A stretch of DNA of 64,000 bases from a virus: IMG/VR virus record IMGVR_UViG_3300013137_000015, positions 1-64,000 of that record. One strand, 5' to 3'. Numbering within the stretch: the first letter of the stretch is position 1; each line of letters starts with the position of its first letter. Of this stretch, positions 35,535 through 42,873 are shown one piece after another. A program made the position numbers and the translations under genes. A model generated the notes under the pieces. It saw only the letters and a list, made by a program, of their open reading frames with translations, was not told where the DNA came from and did not search any database.

Positions 35535-35702
35535 ATGAAATATTTAGAAACATTTGAAAAAATTTGCTCAACAAGATAATTGTAAAGGTTGTGGTGTTCC
35601 ATTAGCCCTAAGAAAGATAAATGTGATTACTGTGGTTCACCTTATAGAAAAGATATTGGGAAAGACTATCAAAGACAAAACAAAATGTCTCGACACAAGT
35701 GA
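35535..35702 (+). pseudogene. Tagged double-zinc-knuckle protein with two compensating frameshifts
   Basis: The ATG at 35535 encodes MKYLETFEK and then runs into a TAA. Shifting one base at the A-run near 35553 gives FAQQDNCKGCGVPL. Shifting back near 35603 gives SPKKDKCDYCGSPYRKD and SRHK before a TGA at 35702. The first and third segments are in the same frame and the total of 56 codons is a multiple of three. The restored protein would be tag plus CKGCG and CDYCG zinc knuckles. Decay or two sequencing errors are equally possible. Confidence 0.6.
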
Positions 35703-35741
35703 AATGACGGAGGTCCAAAATAATAAAAATAATATAAATAT

Positions 35742-36668
35742 ATGAAAACATTACAAAATTGGAATCAATTTAATGAAAACTTACGAGATTATGTAGGTAA
35801 AGTTAGAAAAGCATACGATGGTAAAGATACAGATGTTAAAACTATAGCTGATACTATTGGTTTAACACCATCGCAAGTTATAAAAATTATCAGATATGAC
35901 TTAAAACATCCAGAAATTGCTGATGAATTTGAAGGCAAATTCAAATCTAAAAAGGCTACTGATGAACCAGAAAAAACCAAAAAACCAGAAAAACCAAGAC
36001 CAGCAAGAGCTGCAAAATCAGGTAAAAATATTGTTTTTGAAATGACTGGTTCTCCAAGAAGTGCAATGCAAATGTTGCCACCAAAAGAAAGAACAAAAGC
36101 TGTTTTTTCAGAAGAATTGGCAAAACATGGATATGTTTGGGGTAGATTAGGTAAAAACTGTGACCTTTTGGTATCTGGTGATTTAAAAGAAGAATCAGTT
36201 AAAATGAGAAAAGCAAAAGATCTAGGCATCGATATAACAACCTATGATTCACTTATTAAAAAACATAAATTGTTCAAAGATAATGAAGCATTAAATGAAA
36301 ATTATGATGAAGATGAAATTGGTCAATTAGAATTATGGTGGGATGGACAAGGTCCTTCGACTTGGTTTTATTTAGGTGATGCAATTAAAGATGGTATCAT
36401 TGATGAAAAACTAGGTTTAGATGATGATATGGCAACAGATTTTGCTGAATATCTAGCAGGAATTGGTGAATTAGAAGAAGATTCGGTTGAATGGTTTGAT
36501 TTAGATGAATTATCAATGATGCTTGAACAAGACTTTGATGATACATTAGATAAATTATTTGATTTCTTAATGGAACAAAATGTTATAGAACATAAACCAA
36601 GTGTTGAAATTAAAGGTGAAGATGAAAATGGTGAAGAATGGGAATTTAGTTATCATCCAGAAAATTAA
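35742..36668 (+). CDS. Tagged BRCT-domain protein
   Basis: 308 residues, starting MKTLQNWNQFNENL. Residues about 18-65 form a helical, possibly helix-turn-helix unit (TIADTIGLTPSQVIKII). A Lys/Pro linker follows at 70-93. Residues about 94-175 match a BRCT domain: KNIVFEMTGSPRSA, an HGYVWGRLGKNCDLLVSGD core, and KAKDLGIDITTYDSLI at the end. The C-terminal 120 residues are very acidic (DLDELSMMLEQDFDD). BRCT domains bind DNA ends, nicks or phosphoproteins, as in bacterial ligase, so an ejected DNA-protecting or repair-recruiting role is possible. Confidence 0.75.
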   Translation: MKTLQNWNQFNENLRDYVGKVRKAYDGKDTDVKTIADTIGLTPSQVIKIIRYDLKHPEIADEFEGKFKSKKATDEPEKTKKPEKPRPARAAKSGKNIVFEMTGSPRSAMQMLPPKERTKAVFSEELAKHGYVWGRLGKNCDLLVSGDLKEESVKMRKAKDLGIDITTYDSLIKKHKLFKDNEALNENYDEDEIGQLELWWDGQGPSTWFYLGDAIKDGIIDEKLGLDDDMATDFAEYLAGIGELEEDSVEWFDLDELSMMLEQDFDDTLDKLFDFLMEQNVIEHKPSVEIKGEDENGEEWEFSYHPEN

Positions 36669-36677
36669 TTACTAAAA

Positions 36678-36995
36678 ATGAAAAGGTTCAATAATTTTAT
36701 TAACGAAAGTGATAAAATATCAAATGTCACAGGTTACGGAAATACTGTCATGGAACACAATAATGTGGAATTAGATAGTATTTATGGAGCTATTGAAGAA
36801 TCTATTGATCATATTAATAGTTTAGAAACACAATTAGATGAACTTGATGTTGAATTTACTGGTGATGAAATTCAATCAACAAAAGACATTGAACAAATTG
36901 AAGGTAAATCAAAAGAGTTAAAAGAACTTTTGAATAAAGCATTAGAAATTGCTGATGAATTAAAAGAAATCAGCGAAAAATATATTCAATATTAA
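36678..36995 (+). CDS. Tagged coiled-coil protein
   Basis: 105 residues, starting MKRFNNFINESDK, a textbook tag with an I-N-E cleavage-type site. The rest is an acidic coiled coil (HINSLETQLDELDVEF and KSKELKELLNKALEIADEL). It is small and acidic like T4 internal proteins or prohead core components. It lies 9 bases downstream of the BRCT gene. Confidence 0.7.
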   Translation: MKRFNNFINESDKISNVTGYGNTVMEHNNVELDSIYGAIEESIDHINSLETQLDELDVEFTGDEIQSTKDIEQIEGKSKELKELLNKALEIADELKEISEKYIQY

Positions 36996-36997
36996 TT

Positions 36998-37075
36998 ATG
37001 AAAACAATAAAAAACTTTAAACAATTTGAGGATGTATATTTCCTACCAGAACCTATTCATTACCAAAAAAAGTAA
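36998..37075 (+). CDS. Tag-only micro-protein, 25 residues
   Basis: Starts MKTIKNFKQFEDVYFL and ends after PEPIHYQKK. Almost the whole product is the tag. The ATG lies 2 bases after the preceding TAA, consistent with coupled translation. Confidence 0.5.
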   Translation: MKTIKNFKQFEDVYFLPEPIHYQKK

Positions 37076-37109
37076 CTGGGTATTCAAGATATTCATTTGG
37101 AGGTTAATT

Positions 37110-37211
37110 ATGAAAACAACATTCAATAGTTTTTTAAATGAAGAGAAATTTTTCAACTTTTTAAATAAACTTCATTTTTTAAATAAACTATATTTAAAAT
37201 GGAAAATATAG
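37110..37211 (+). CDS. Tag-only micro-protein, 33 residues
   Basis: Starts MKTTFNSFLNEEKFFNFL and ends KLYLKWKI. The frame is open to 37026, but ATG 37110 has a strong Shine-Dalgarno sequence (GGAGG at 37099), unusual in this AT-rich genome, and it places the tag at the N-terminus. Tag plus a short amphipathic, basic-hydrophobic helix. Confidence 0.55.
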   Translation: MKTTFNSFLNEEKFFNFLNKLHFLNKLYLKWKI

Positions 37212-37276
37212 GCAAAAAAATTATAGTGGAATTAACACCTCATGAATTAGATTTGATTATAAGTAAACTAGTTTGA
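37199..37276 (+). CDS. Possible 25-residue peptide
   Basis: Starts MENIGKKIIVELTPHELDLI and overlaps the preceding micro-gene. No tag; weak support. Confidence 0.25.
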   Translation: MENIGKKIIVELTPHELDLIISKLV

Positions 37277-37349
37277 ATTTTGTAATACTTACAATCAAAA
37301 ACAAAATAATTCTAAAGCCAGAAAGATACAAATTAATAGGGTTTAAAAC

Positions 37350-37380
37350 AAAAAAGTCTTGAAGTAATCAAGACTTTTTT
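37350..37380 (+). terminator. Hairpin terminator
   Basis: Stem AAAAAAGTCTTGA / TCAAGACTTTTTT with an AGTAA loop, ending the tagged cluster just before thymidine kinase. Confidence 0.88.
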
Positions 37381-37399
37381 ATAAAAATAAAAAACGATA

Positions 37400-37978
37400 A
37401 TGGCAAAATTATATTTTAAATACGGAACAATGGGCAGTGGTAAAAGTTTAGAACTTATAAGGTCTAGTTATAACTATATTGAAAAAAATCAGAATGTTTT
37501 ATTATTATCATCTTGTTTAGATGATAGACATGGTAAAGATAAAATAGCATCAAGAACAGGTGTTGAAATGCCTTGTATATCATTACAAAGAAATAGTGAT
37601 ATTGTAACAATTTTTAAAAATCAAAATAAAAATAAAAAAATAGATTGTGTTTTTGTAGATGAATCTCAATTTTTAACAAAAGAACAAGTAAAACAATTAA
37701 CAGAAATTGTTGATAGATATAATACGCCTGTAATAGCTTATGGTCTAAGAACAGATTTTCGTTTAGAGGTTTTTGAAGGATCTAAATATCTATTATCAAT
37801 ATCAGATGAAATACAAGAGATAAAAAGCGTTTGCCACTGTGGTCACAAAGCCACTATAAATGCCAGAATAGTAGATGGTAAAATAACCACAAAAGGCGAA
37901 CAGGTTCAGATAGGTGGTAATGAATCTTATATCTCATTGTGTAGAAAACACTTTAAAGAAGGAAAAATAAATAAATAA
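37400..37978 (+). CDS. tdk: Thymidine kinase
   Basis: 192 residues, the normal size. Walker A GTMGSGKS (residues 9-16), Walker B-type DCVFVDESQFL, lasso region VIAYGLRTDFR, a zinc site around CHCGHKATINARIVDG and a substrate loop ending IGGNESYISLCRKHF are all present. It phosphorylates thymidine to dTMP for phage DNA synthesis. No tag, so it acts in the cytosol after synthesis. Confidence 0.93.
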   Translation: MAKLYFKYGTMGSGKSLELIRSSYNYIEKNQNVLLLSSCLDDRHGKDKIASRTGVEMPCISLQRNSDIVTIFKNQNKNKKIDCVFVDESQFLTKEQVKQLTEIVDRYNTPVIAYGLRTDFRLEVFEGSKYLLSISDEIQEIKSVCHCGHKATINARIVDGKITTKGEQVQIGGNESYISLCRKHFKEGKINK

Positions 37979-38038
37979 CCTTCTTATTATCAATATAATA
38001 ATTTATATAAATTATTTTTTTTATTCATCATTTTGCTG

Positions 38039-38046
38039 TATCTTTG
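38039..38046 (+). promoter_or_regulatory. Host-type promoter element TATCTTTG
   Basis: 26 bases before the ATG at 38073. Confidence 0.6.
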
Positions 38047-38072
38047 TATTATCAAATTAAAACAAAGAATAT

Positions 38073-38891
38073 ATGATGAACCAAGTAGAAAAAATAAAGA
38101 ACTTCGTAAAAGACGCTAAAGGTACTAATCTTAATGTTTGGAGAGAAGTTATTGCTGAAAAATTTGGCGTAAAAATTTCCATAAAATCTTGGGAAGGCGT
38201 ACTTATGGATGTTATTTATTCTATGGTTCTTGGTGTTGCTGCTCCTGGAAACAAGTTGGGGAAAGATTTTGATGCTTTTGAAAACAAGACTATTAAGGTT
38301 TATTCAAAGAATACAGGCTTAAAGGCTGGTGGTGATATTCGTATATCTAATGTTCTTTTTGATAGTGAAAGAAACAATTCATACAATGACAGCCTGTTAA
38401 AAAATAAATCTCTTGTCAGTTTATTTAATCTTCATGTTGATGGTATTCTTGTTGATTTCAGAATGACAAATGTATCTTCAGACATTCTTGAAAACGAATA
38501 TAGTACATTACTTACTAATTTTCAGAATGGTTCTATAAAGACTGATCCTAAGTCAAGAAAATGTGAATTTCTTAATATTAAGTATCATCCAAAAACTGGT
38601 GATGGTGTATTTGCTTGGAGAGGTGGAAAAATGATGGAAGTTAGTGACTCTATAGTAGATGATTCAAAGAATGTAATTGAAAATCAGAAAGACTATATTC
38701 TTTCACTCGTTGAAAAATACAATATGGCGTTTGTTGCACCTATTACAAACTTGACAAAGACTATTGAAAATAAGGCTTTACCAAAAAGGGAAATGTTTGG
38801 TTTTCTTCTCAAAAGAAGTGGTAAAGTAATGGATTTATCTTTAATGACTGAAATTCTTCAGTACTTAGAAGGAACTGGTGTGATTGCATAA
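38073..38891 (+). CDS. Hypothetical protein, probably early
   Basis: 272 residues, starting MMNQVEKIKNFVKDAKGTNL. Features include WREVIAEKFGVKISIKSWEG, a beta-rich middle with GGDIRISNVLFDSE and VDGILVDFRM, and a C-terminal SGKVMDLSLMTEILQYLEG. No family recognised. It has its own host-type promoter and a strong terminator, so it is a monocistronic early-type unit; codon use matches the clp and sigma genes. Confidence 0.7.
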   Translation: MMNQVEKIKNFVKDAKGTNLNVWREVIAEKFGVKISIKSWEGVLMDVIYSMVLGVAAPGNKLGKDFDAFENKTIKVYSKNTGLKAGGDIRISNVLFDSERNNSYNDSLLKNKSLVSLFNLHVDGILVDFRMTNVSSDILENEYSTLLTNFQNGSIKTDPKSRKCEFLNIKYHPKTGDGVFAWRGGKMMEVSDSIVDDSKNVIENQKDYILSLVEKYNMAFVAPITNLTKTIENKALPKREMFGFLLKRSGKVMDLSLMTEILQYLEGTGVIA

Positions 38892-38911
38892 TATCATAAA
38901 AATATTTTTAT

Positions 38912-38942
38912 AAACCTCTCAATAATACTGAGAGGTTTTTTT
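38912..38942 (+). terminator. Hairpin terminator
   Basis: Stem AAACCTCTCA / TGAGAGGTTT with a 7-base loop and T tail. Confidence 0.88.
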
Positions 38943-38958
38943 ATTTTATATTTTAGAA

Positions 38959-38969
38959 TTTAATATATA
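38959..38969 (+). promoter_or_regulatory. Putative late promoter TTTAATATATA
   Basis: Exact motif 24 bases upstream of the tagged AAA+ gene. Confidence 0.6.
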
Positions 38970-38993
38970 CATAAAAATATAGTCTCAAAATAG

Positions 38994-40217
38994 ATGAAAA
39001 AGTTTTATACATTTGTAAATGAAACACTAACTAATAAACAACAAACATATATTGATGTAATAATAAATTATTTAAAAAAGAATGCTGAATTTGATGTTTT
39101 TGAATATAGTGAAAAATTTGAAGTTTCAAAGACTGACTATCCAAGAAAACTCACAGGTAAATTATTTTTAATACCAAACGAAAAGGCTGTTAGATTTAAT
39201 TTTGATAAAGATAGAATTGTTTCAATTGATATGTGGAATAATTTTCAATTTAGTTTTGAAACTATTACTAATAAACCAGATTTTACAATGGAATTAGAAG
39301 GTTCTATTGTTTCTGTATTAGATGATATTGTCGCTTTTATTGATGGTGAATTTGATGTTGTTGAAAAATTAAAAAACGAGCCAACAATAGAAGTTAAGAA
39401 AGCCAGTAAAGAAAAAGTAAATTTAGATTCATTAAATATTAATAAAAAAGTTCTTGATGAAGATATAGATATATTCGAATCAATAAAACTTTATACAATG
39501 CAAGTTGGATATAAAGTATCCAATTCTCTCGTTATAAGTGGTTTGCCTGGTTTGGGTAAAACTTGGGATGTGGAAGATACTCTAAAAAACATGCACATTG
39601 ATTTTGTTCCAGTTGCAGGTGATATTACAACAGCAGGTTTATATGAAATTTTATTTTTAAATAGGGATAAATTAATTCTATTTGATGATATGGATTCTGT
39701 ATATGATTCAAAAGAATCTGTAAACTTATTAAAAGCTGTGTTAGATACTAAACCAAAAAGAAAAGTATCTAGAATTTTAAAAACACATTTCGATTCATTT
39801 ACAATGACAGATGATCAAATTCAGAAAACATATGAAGAAACTGGTAAATTACCAAAACAATTTGAATTTACAGGAAGAATTATATTTATAACAAATATGT
39901 CTGGTGATGAATTAGATGAAGCTCTTATTTCAAGATCCTTATTCGTTGATGTAAATCCAGATATAGATGAAATTATAAGAAGAATAAAATCTATAATACC
40001 AAGTATTCAATCAAGAATTCCAATTGAAAAGAAGAATGATATACTTAACTTTATGATGGCTATGTCACAACAATATGAATTGAGATTTCCATTAAATTTG
40101 AGAACATTTGTACATTGTTTAAATATCAGAATAGCAAATGAATTTGATGTAACAATTGGTGGTGAGAGTATTCCACAATGGCAAAGACTTATTAAAAATT
40201 ACTTGATAAAGAAATGA
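38994..40217 (+). CDS. Tagged AAA+ ATPase
   Basis: 407 residues, starting MKKFYTFVNETL, a tag with V-N-E at the cleavage-type site. Residues about 15-150 are an unassigned domain. The ATPase has Walker A GLPGLGKT (183-190), Walker B LILFDD (about 228-232), a sensor 1-like IIFITNMS and an SRS arginine-finger motif, then a helical lid (FPLNLRTFVHCLNIR). A packaged, ejected ATPase is unexpected. The next tagged gene starts inside its stop codon (ATGA overlap). Confidence 0.8.
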   Translation: MKKFYTFVNETLTNKQQTYIDVIINYLKKNAEFDVFEYSEKFEVSKTDYPRKLTGKLFLIPNEKAVRFNFDKDRIVSIDMWNNFQFSFETITNKPDFTMELEGSIVSVLDDIVAFIDGEFDVVEKLKNEPTIEVKKASKEKVNLDSLNINKKVLDEDIDIFESIKLYTMQVGYKVSNSLVISGLPGLGKTWDVEDTLKNMHIDFVPVAGDITTAGLYEILFLNRDKLILFDDMDSVYDSKESVNLLKAVLDTKPKRKVSRILKTHFDSFTMTDDQIQKTYEETGKLPKQFEFTGRIIFITNMSGDELDEALISRSLFVDVNPDIDEIIRRIKSIIPSIQSRIPIEKKNDILNFMMAMSQQYELRFPLNLRTFVHCLNIRIANEFDVTIGGESIPQWQRLIKNYLIKK

Positions 40218-40372
40218 AAAACTTAAAAACATATGAAGGATTTATCAATGAAGGAATATTAGATATTCCTGTTCAAATAATGAAAATTATTCGTAAATTT
40301 AAGTTGTTTGATATTTTATCAAAAATTAAAAAGGCATTAAAAGAAATGCCAAGTAATATAGATGCCGCATAA
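40214..40372 (+). CDS. Tagged micro-protein, 52 residues
   Basis: Starts MKNLKTYEGFINEGILD, an exact tag, followed by an amphipathic basic helix (IMKIIRKFKLFDILSKIKKA) and KEMPSNIDAA. It overlaps the AAA+ stop by 4 bases. The helix could bind membrane or DNA. Confidence 0.65.
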   Translation: MKNLKTYEGFINEGILDIPVQIMKIIRKFKLFDILSKIKKALKEMPSNIDAA

Positions 40373-40399
40373 TTATTTTTAAAACACTACAACAGAGAA

Positions 40400-40780
40400 A
40401 TGTCTTTTTTAAAGAATGAATCTGTTTTAGAATATATTAACACTGATAAAATACAGAAAAGATGGAGAAGGGAAGAAATGTGGGATAAAATAAAATTAAG
40501 TGGTAAAGTTTTAGGATTTTTTGTAGCAGCATGTATTGTATTAGCATTTCTTGGTGGAGGATTATCCAAACAATATGAATCAAAATGTAAAGAATTTTTA
40601 CAAAATCAAAGATATGAAAATATAAAAGTTGTCGGTTGGGACCCAATATCTGAAAACAAAGGAGATATAACATCTATGAAATTTGAAGCCACAAATGAAA
40701 ATGGTAAAAATGTTAAAGGCGTTGTAATTGTTGGTGGTAGTGTTTTATTCGGAGAAACATACCAAGTTAAGTTTAAATAA
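40400..40780 (+). CDS. Single-pass membrane protein
   Basis: 126 residues. A cytosolic-type charged start (KRWRREEMWDKIKLSGK) is followed by one transmembrane helix (residues about 37-56, LGFFVAACIVLAFLGGG) and an 70-residue beta-rich domain on the far side. No tag. Its stop and the next ATG share a base at 40780. Function unknown. Confidence 0.65.
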   Translation: MSFLKNESVLEYINTDKIQKRWRREEMWDKIKLSGKVLGFFVAACIVLAFLGGGLSKQYESKCKEFLQNQRYENIKVVGWDPISENKGDITSMKFEATNENGKNVKGVVIVGGSVLFGETYQVKFK

Positions 40781-41403
40781 TGAAAAATTATAAAAATTTC
40801 ATAAAAGAATATAATATATGGGATGAATTTCATACATTGAAATCAAAAAATCCCAGAAATCCTCAATTAATATACGAAAGAGAACCTGATAAAAATATTT
40901 TAGATCGTCTAACATATGATTTAGAAAACGGTTCAAGTATTTTAGATTTAGGTTGTGGTGATGGTGTCGATGCTATTTATTTTGATAGTAAAGGATTTGA
41001 TGTTAGTGCATTAGATATTTCACCAGTAGTTATAGAAGAGAATTTTAAGAAAAATCCTAATATAGATTGGAGAGTTTATGATATTGGAAAATTTGAATTA
41101 CCTTATGAAAACAATGAGTTTGATTTAATATATTGCAGATTATCTTTACATTATTTCGATAGATATACAGTAACACAAATTGTTCATGATATTAATAATA
41201 AATTAAAAGATGGTGGTATTTTTTATTTTACAGTAAAAACACAATCATTTGCAGAAAAAGTAAAAACTGGAAAACAATTCTTACATAAAAAAGAATGGAT
41301 TAAAGTTTTAAACTATTATTTCAAAGATATACATATAACAGAACATTCAGGAAAGTTATACAACATACCTAGTAATTGGTTGGAAATAGAATGTTATAAA
41401 TAA
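40780..41403 (+). CDS. Tagged class I SAM-dependent methyltransferase
   Basis: 207 residues, starting MKNYKNFIKEYN (I-K-E cleavage-type site). SAM motif I is ILDLGCGDGVDAIYFDSKG, with acidic LDIS after strand 2. A post-motif FDLIYCRLSLHYFD and LKDGGIFYFTVKT complete a Rossmann-type methyltransferase resembling the tellurite-resistance/UbiE-like group. The substrate is unknown: host protein, RNA or a small molecule. Tag plus enzyme suggests delivery with the DNA. Confidence 0.78.
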   Translation: MKNYKNFIKEYNIWDEFHTLKSKNPRNPQLIYEREPDKNILDRLTYDLENGSSILDLGCGDGVDAIYFDSKGFDVSALDISPVVIEENFKKNPNIDWRVYDIGKFELPYENNEFDLIYCRLSLHYFDRYTVTQIVHDINNKLKDGGIFYFTVKTQSFAEKVKTGKQFLHKKEWIKVLNYYFKDIHITEHSGKLYNIPSNWLEIECYK

Positions 41404-42126
41404 TTATTGTAAGTTTTCATCACCAAATTCGTACTTTATAATCTCTTTTAGTAACCAAGCGTCATTAATATCTTCTAATGGCTTTGGAAATGTTTTTAAT
41501 GATAATATTTCTTCTGTATTTTCAACATAAAATTTATCCAAAATACAATTTGATTTAGAGTCCAATATCAATTTAAACATATCTTTTTTATCAAAATCAC
41601 CACCTTTTTTACCATCCATAGTATTTATTTGCTTTACGATTTTTTCCTTTTTCTTACCTATGTTAACCATTTCATAACCAAACACCATTTCACATGATGT
41701 TAGTTTCAAAGATTTTGGTGCAATTATTTTTATTTTCTTTATATTTGGTATGGATTCAAAAATCTTACCTCTTATTATAGAACCAACACCAACCAAATCT
41801 ATTATTTGTGAAGAATCTTTACCATAAGAATAACCTTCAATATAAATAATTGTTTCTTTTGTAGCATCAATTGTAGTAACAATATCATCTATTAAATCGT
41901 TTGATATTTTTGTAAATATTGATAATTTATTTATTTCTAAATCTGAATAATTATCAATGGTATTATCATACTCATATGTTCTTATTTTTACAATATTTTC
42001 AATACTTTTATTCCACTTGTATGTTGGTTTATTTGTATTGTATGAGAATATGTATTCTTTTTCTTTATTAACTTCGATGACCATCGAAGTCGAAATTTTC
42101 GATATATCTAAACCTATTAAATTCAT
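41404..42126 (-). CDS. RuvC-like Holliday junction resolvase
   Basis: 240 residues. RNase H-fold pattern: MNLIGLDIS (Asp7), IYIEGYSYG (Glu97) and EDINDAWLL near the C-terminus (Asp219 or Asp222), as in phage and poxvirus RuvC-type resolvases. A Lys-rich APKSLK region follows the second motif. It would resolve replication and recombination branches before packaging. No tag. It overlaps the Nudix gene stop by 4 bases. Confidence 0.7.
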   Translation of the reverse strand: MNLIGLDISKISTSMVIEVNKEKEYIFSYNTNKPTYKWNKSIENIVKIRTYEYDNTIDNYSDLEINKLSIFTKISNDLIDDIVTTIDATKETIIYIEGYSYGKDSSQIIDLVGVGSIIRGKIFESIPNIKKIKIIAPKSLKLTSCEMVFGYEMVNIGKKKEKIVKQINTMDGKKGGDFDKKDMFKLILDSKSNCILDKFYVENTEEILSLKTFPKPLEDINDAWLLKEIIKYEFGDENLQ

Positions 42127-42584
42127 AGTAATGTTTCGAGAAATTTCCCCGATATTAATTTTTTAGCTGTTTCAATCTCTATAAATCTGGCTTCATCTAT
42201 TTCTTCTATTTGTAGATTTTCTTTTGGTATAACAAACTCAGAATTAAAATATGTTTCAAATTCTTCGTGAGTTAGACTATGTTTATAGTACCAATAATGC
42301 TTTATACCAGATTGCTTTTCTACAGGATTTAGCTCATATAATTTTTTGTTGTCCAAAAAATTCTTAGGTAATTTTACACCAGTTTCTTCTTGAAATTCTC
42401 TTATAGCCGCTTCGTTCCAATCTTCACCAGATTCTACTCTTCCTTTTGGATATGACCAATTATTATGTTTAAACCCAGTAGGATGAACTAATAAAAATAA
42501 TTTACCATAGTTAAAAACTATACCAACAGAGCCATAATGCAATTTCTTTTCAAATGTAAAATATCTTGTTATTAAATGTTTCAT
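42123..42584 (-). CDS. Nudix hydrolase with tag-like start
   Basis: 153 residues. A perfect Nudix box starts at Gly48 (GRVESGEDWNEAAIREFQEE, then TG), fitting G-x5-E-x7-R-E-x2-E-E-x-G. It hydrolyses nucleoside diphosphates linked to another group (for example dNTPs, ADP-ribose, caps). The start MKHLITRYFTFEKK resembles the tag only loosely. It overlaps the neighbours on both sides by 4 bases, so it is part of an operon. Confidence 0.88.
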   Translation of the reverse strand: MKHLITRYFTFEKKLHYGSVGIVFNYGKLFLLVHPTGFKHNNWSYPKGRVESGEDWNEAAIREFQEETGVKLPKNFLDNKKLYELNPVEKQSGIKHYWYYKHSLTHEEFETYFNSEFVIPKENLQIEEIDEARFIEIETAKKLISGKFLETLL

Positions 42585-42856
42585 GATGTTATCATTTTAA
42601 ATTTATTGTTTAAAGCTTTTTCAATAACACCACAAATCGGCTTATTACCTATTATATGAGCGTTTTCATTGAAACACCTGAACCCCATGCCAAATTGAAA
42701 ATACAATGTTAAATCATTCGATATTTTAACACCTTGCATTAACAAAAAGTATAATTGGTTATTGTCAAAATTTTCAATTAAGTTTCTAACTACAGGTTTC
42801 ATTGTCATTTCATTGTAGTTATTTTCTAATAAAATATTTAAACAGTCTTTTATCAT
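42581..42856 (-). CDS. Small hypothetical protein
   Basis: 91 residues, starting MIKDCLNILLENNYNEM, helical at the start and ending with NNKFKMITS. It overlaps the Nudix start by 4 bases. No tag match and no recognised domain. Confidence 0.6.
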   Translation of the reverse strand: MIKDCLNILLENNYNEMTMKPVVRNLIENFDNNQLYFLLMQGVKISNDLTLYFQFGMGFRCFNENAHIIGNKPICGVIEKALNNKFKMITS

Positions 42857-42873
42857 AACATACTATATTAATT

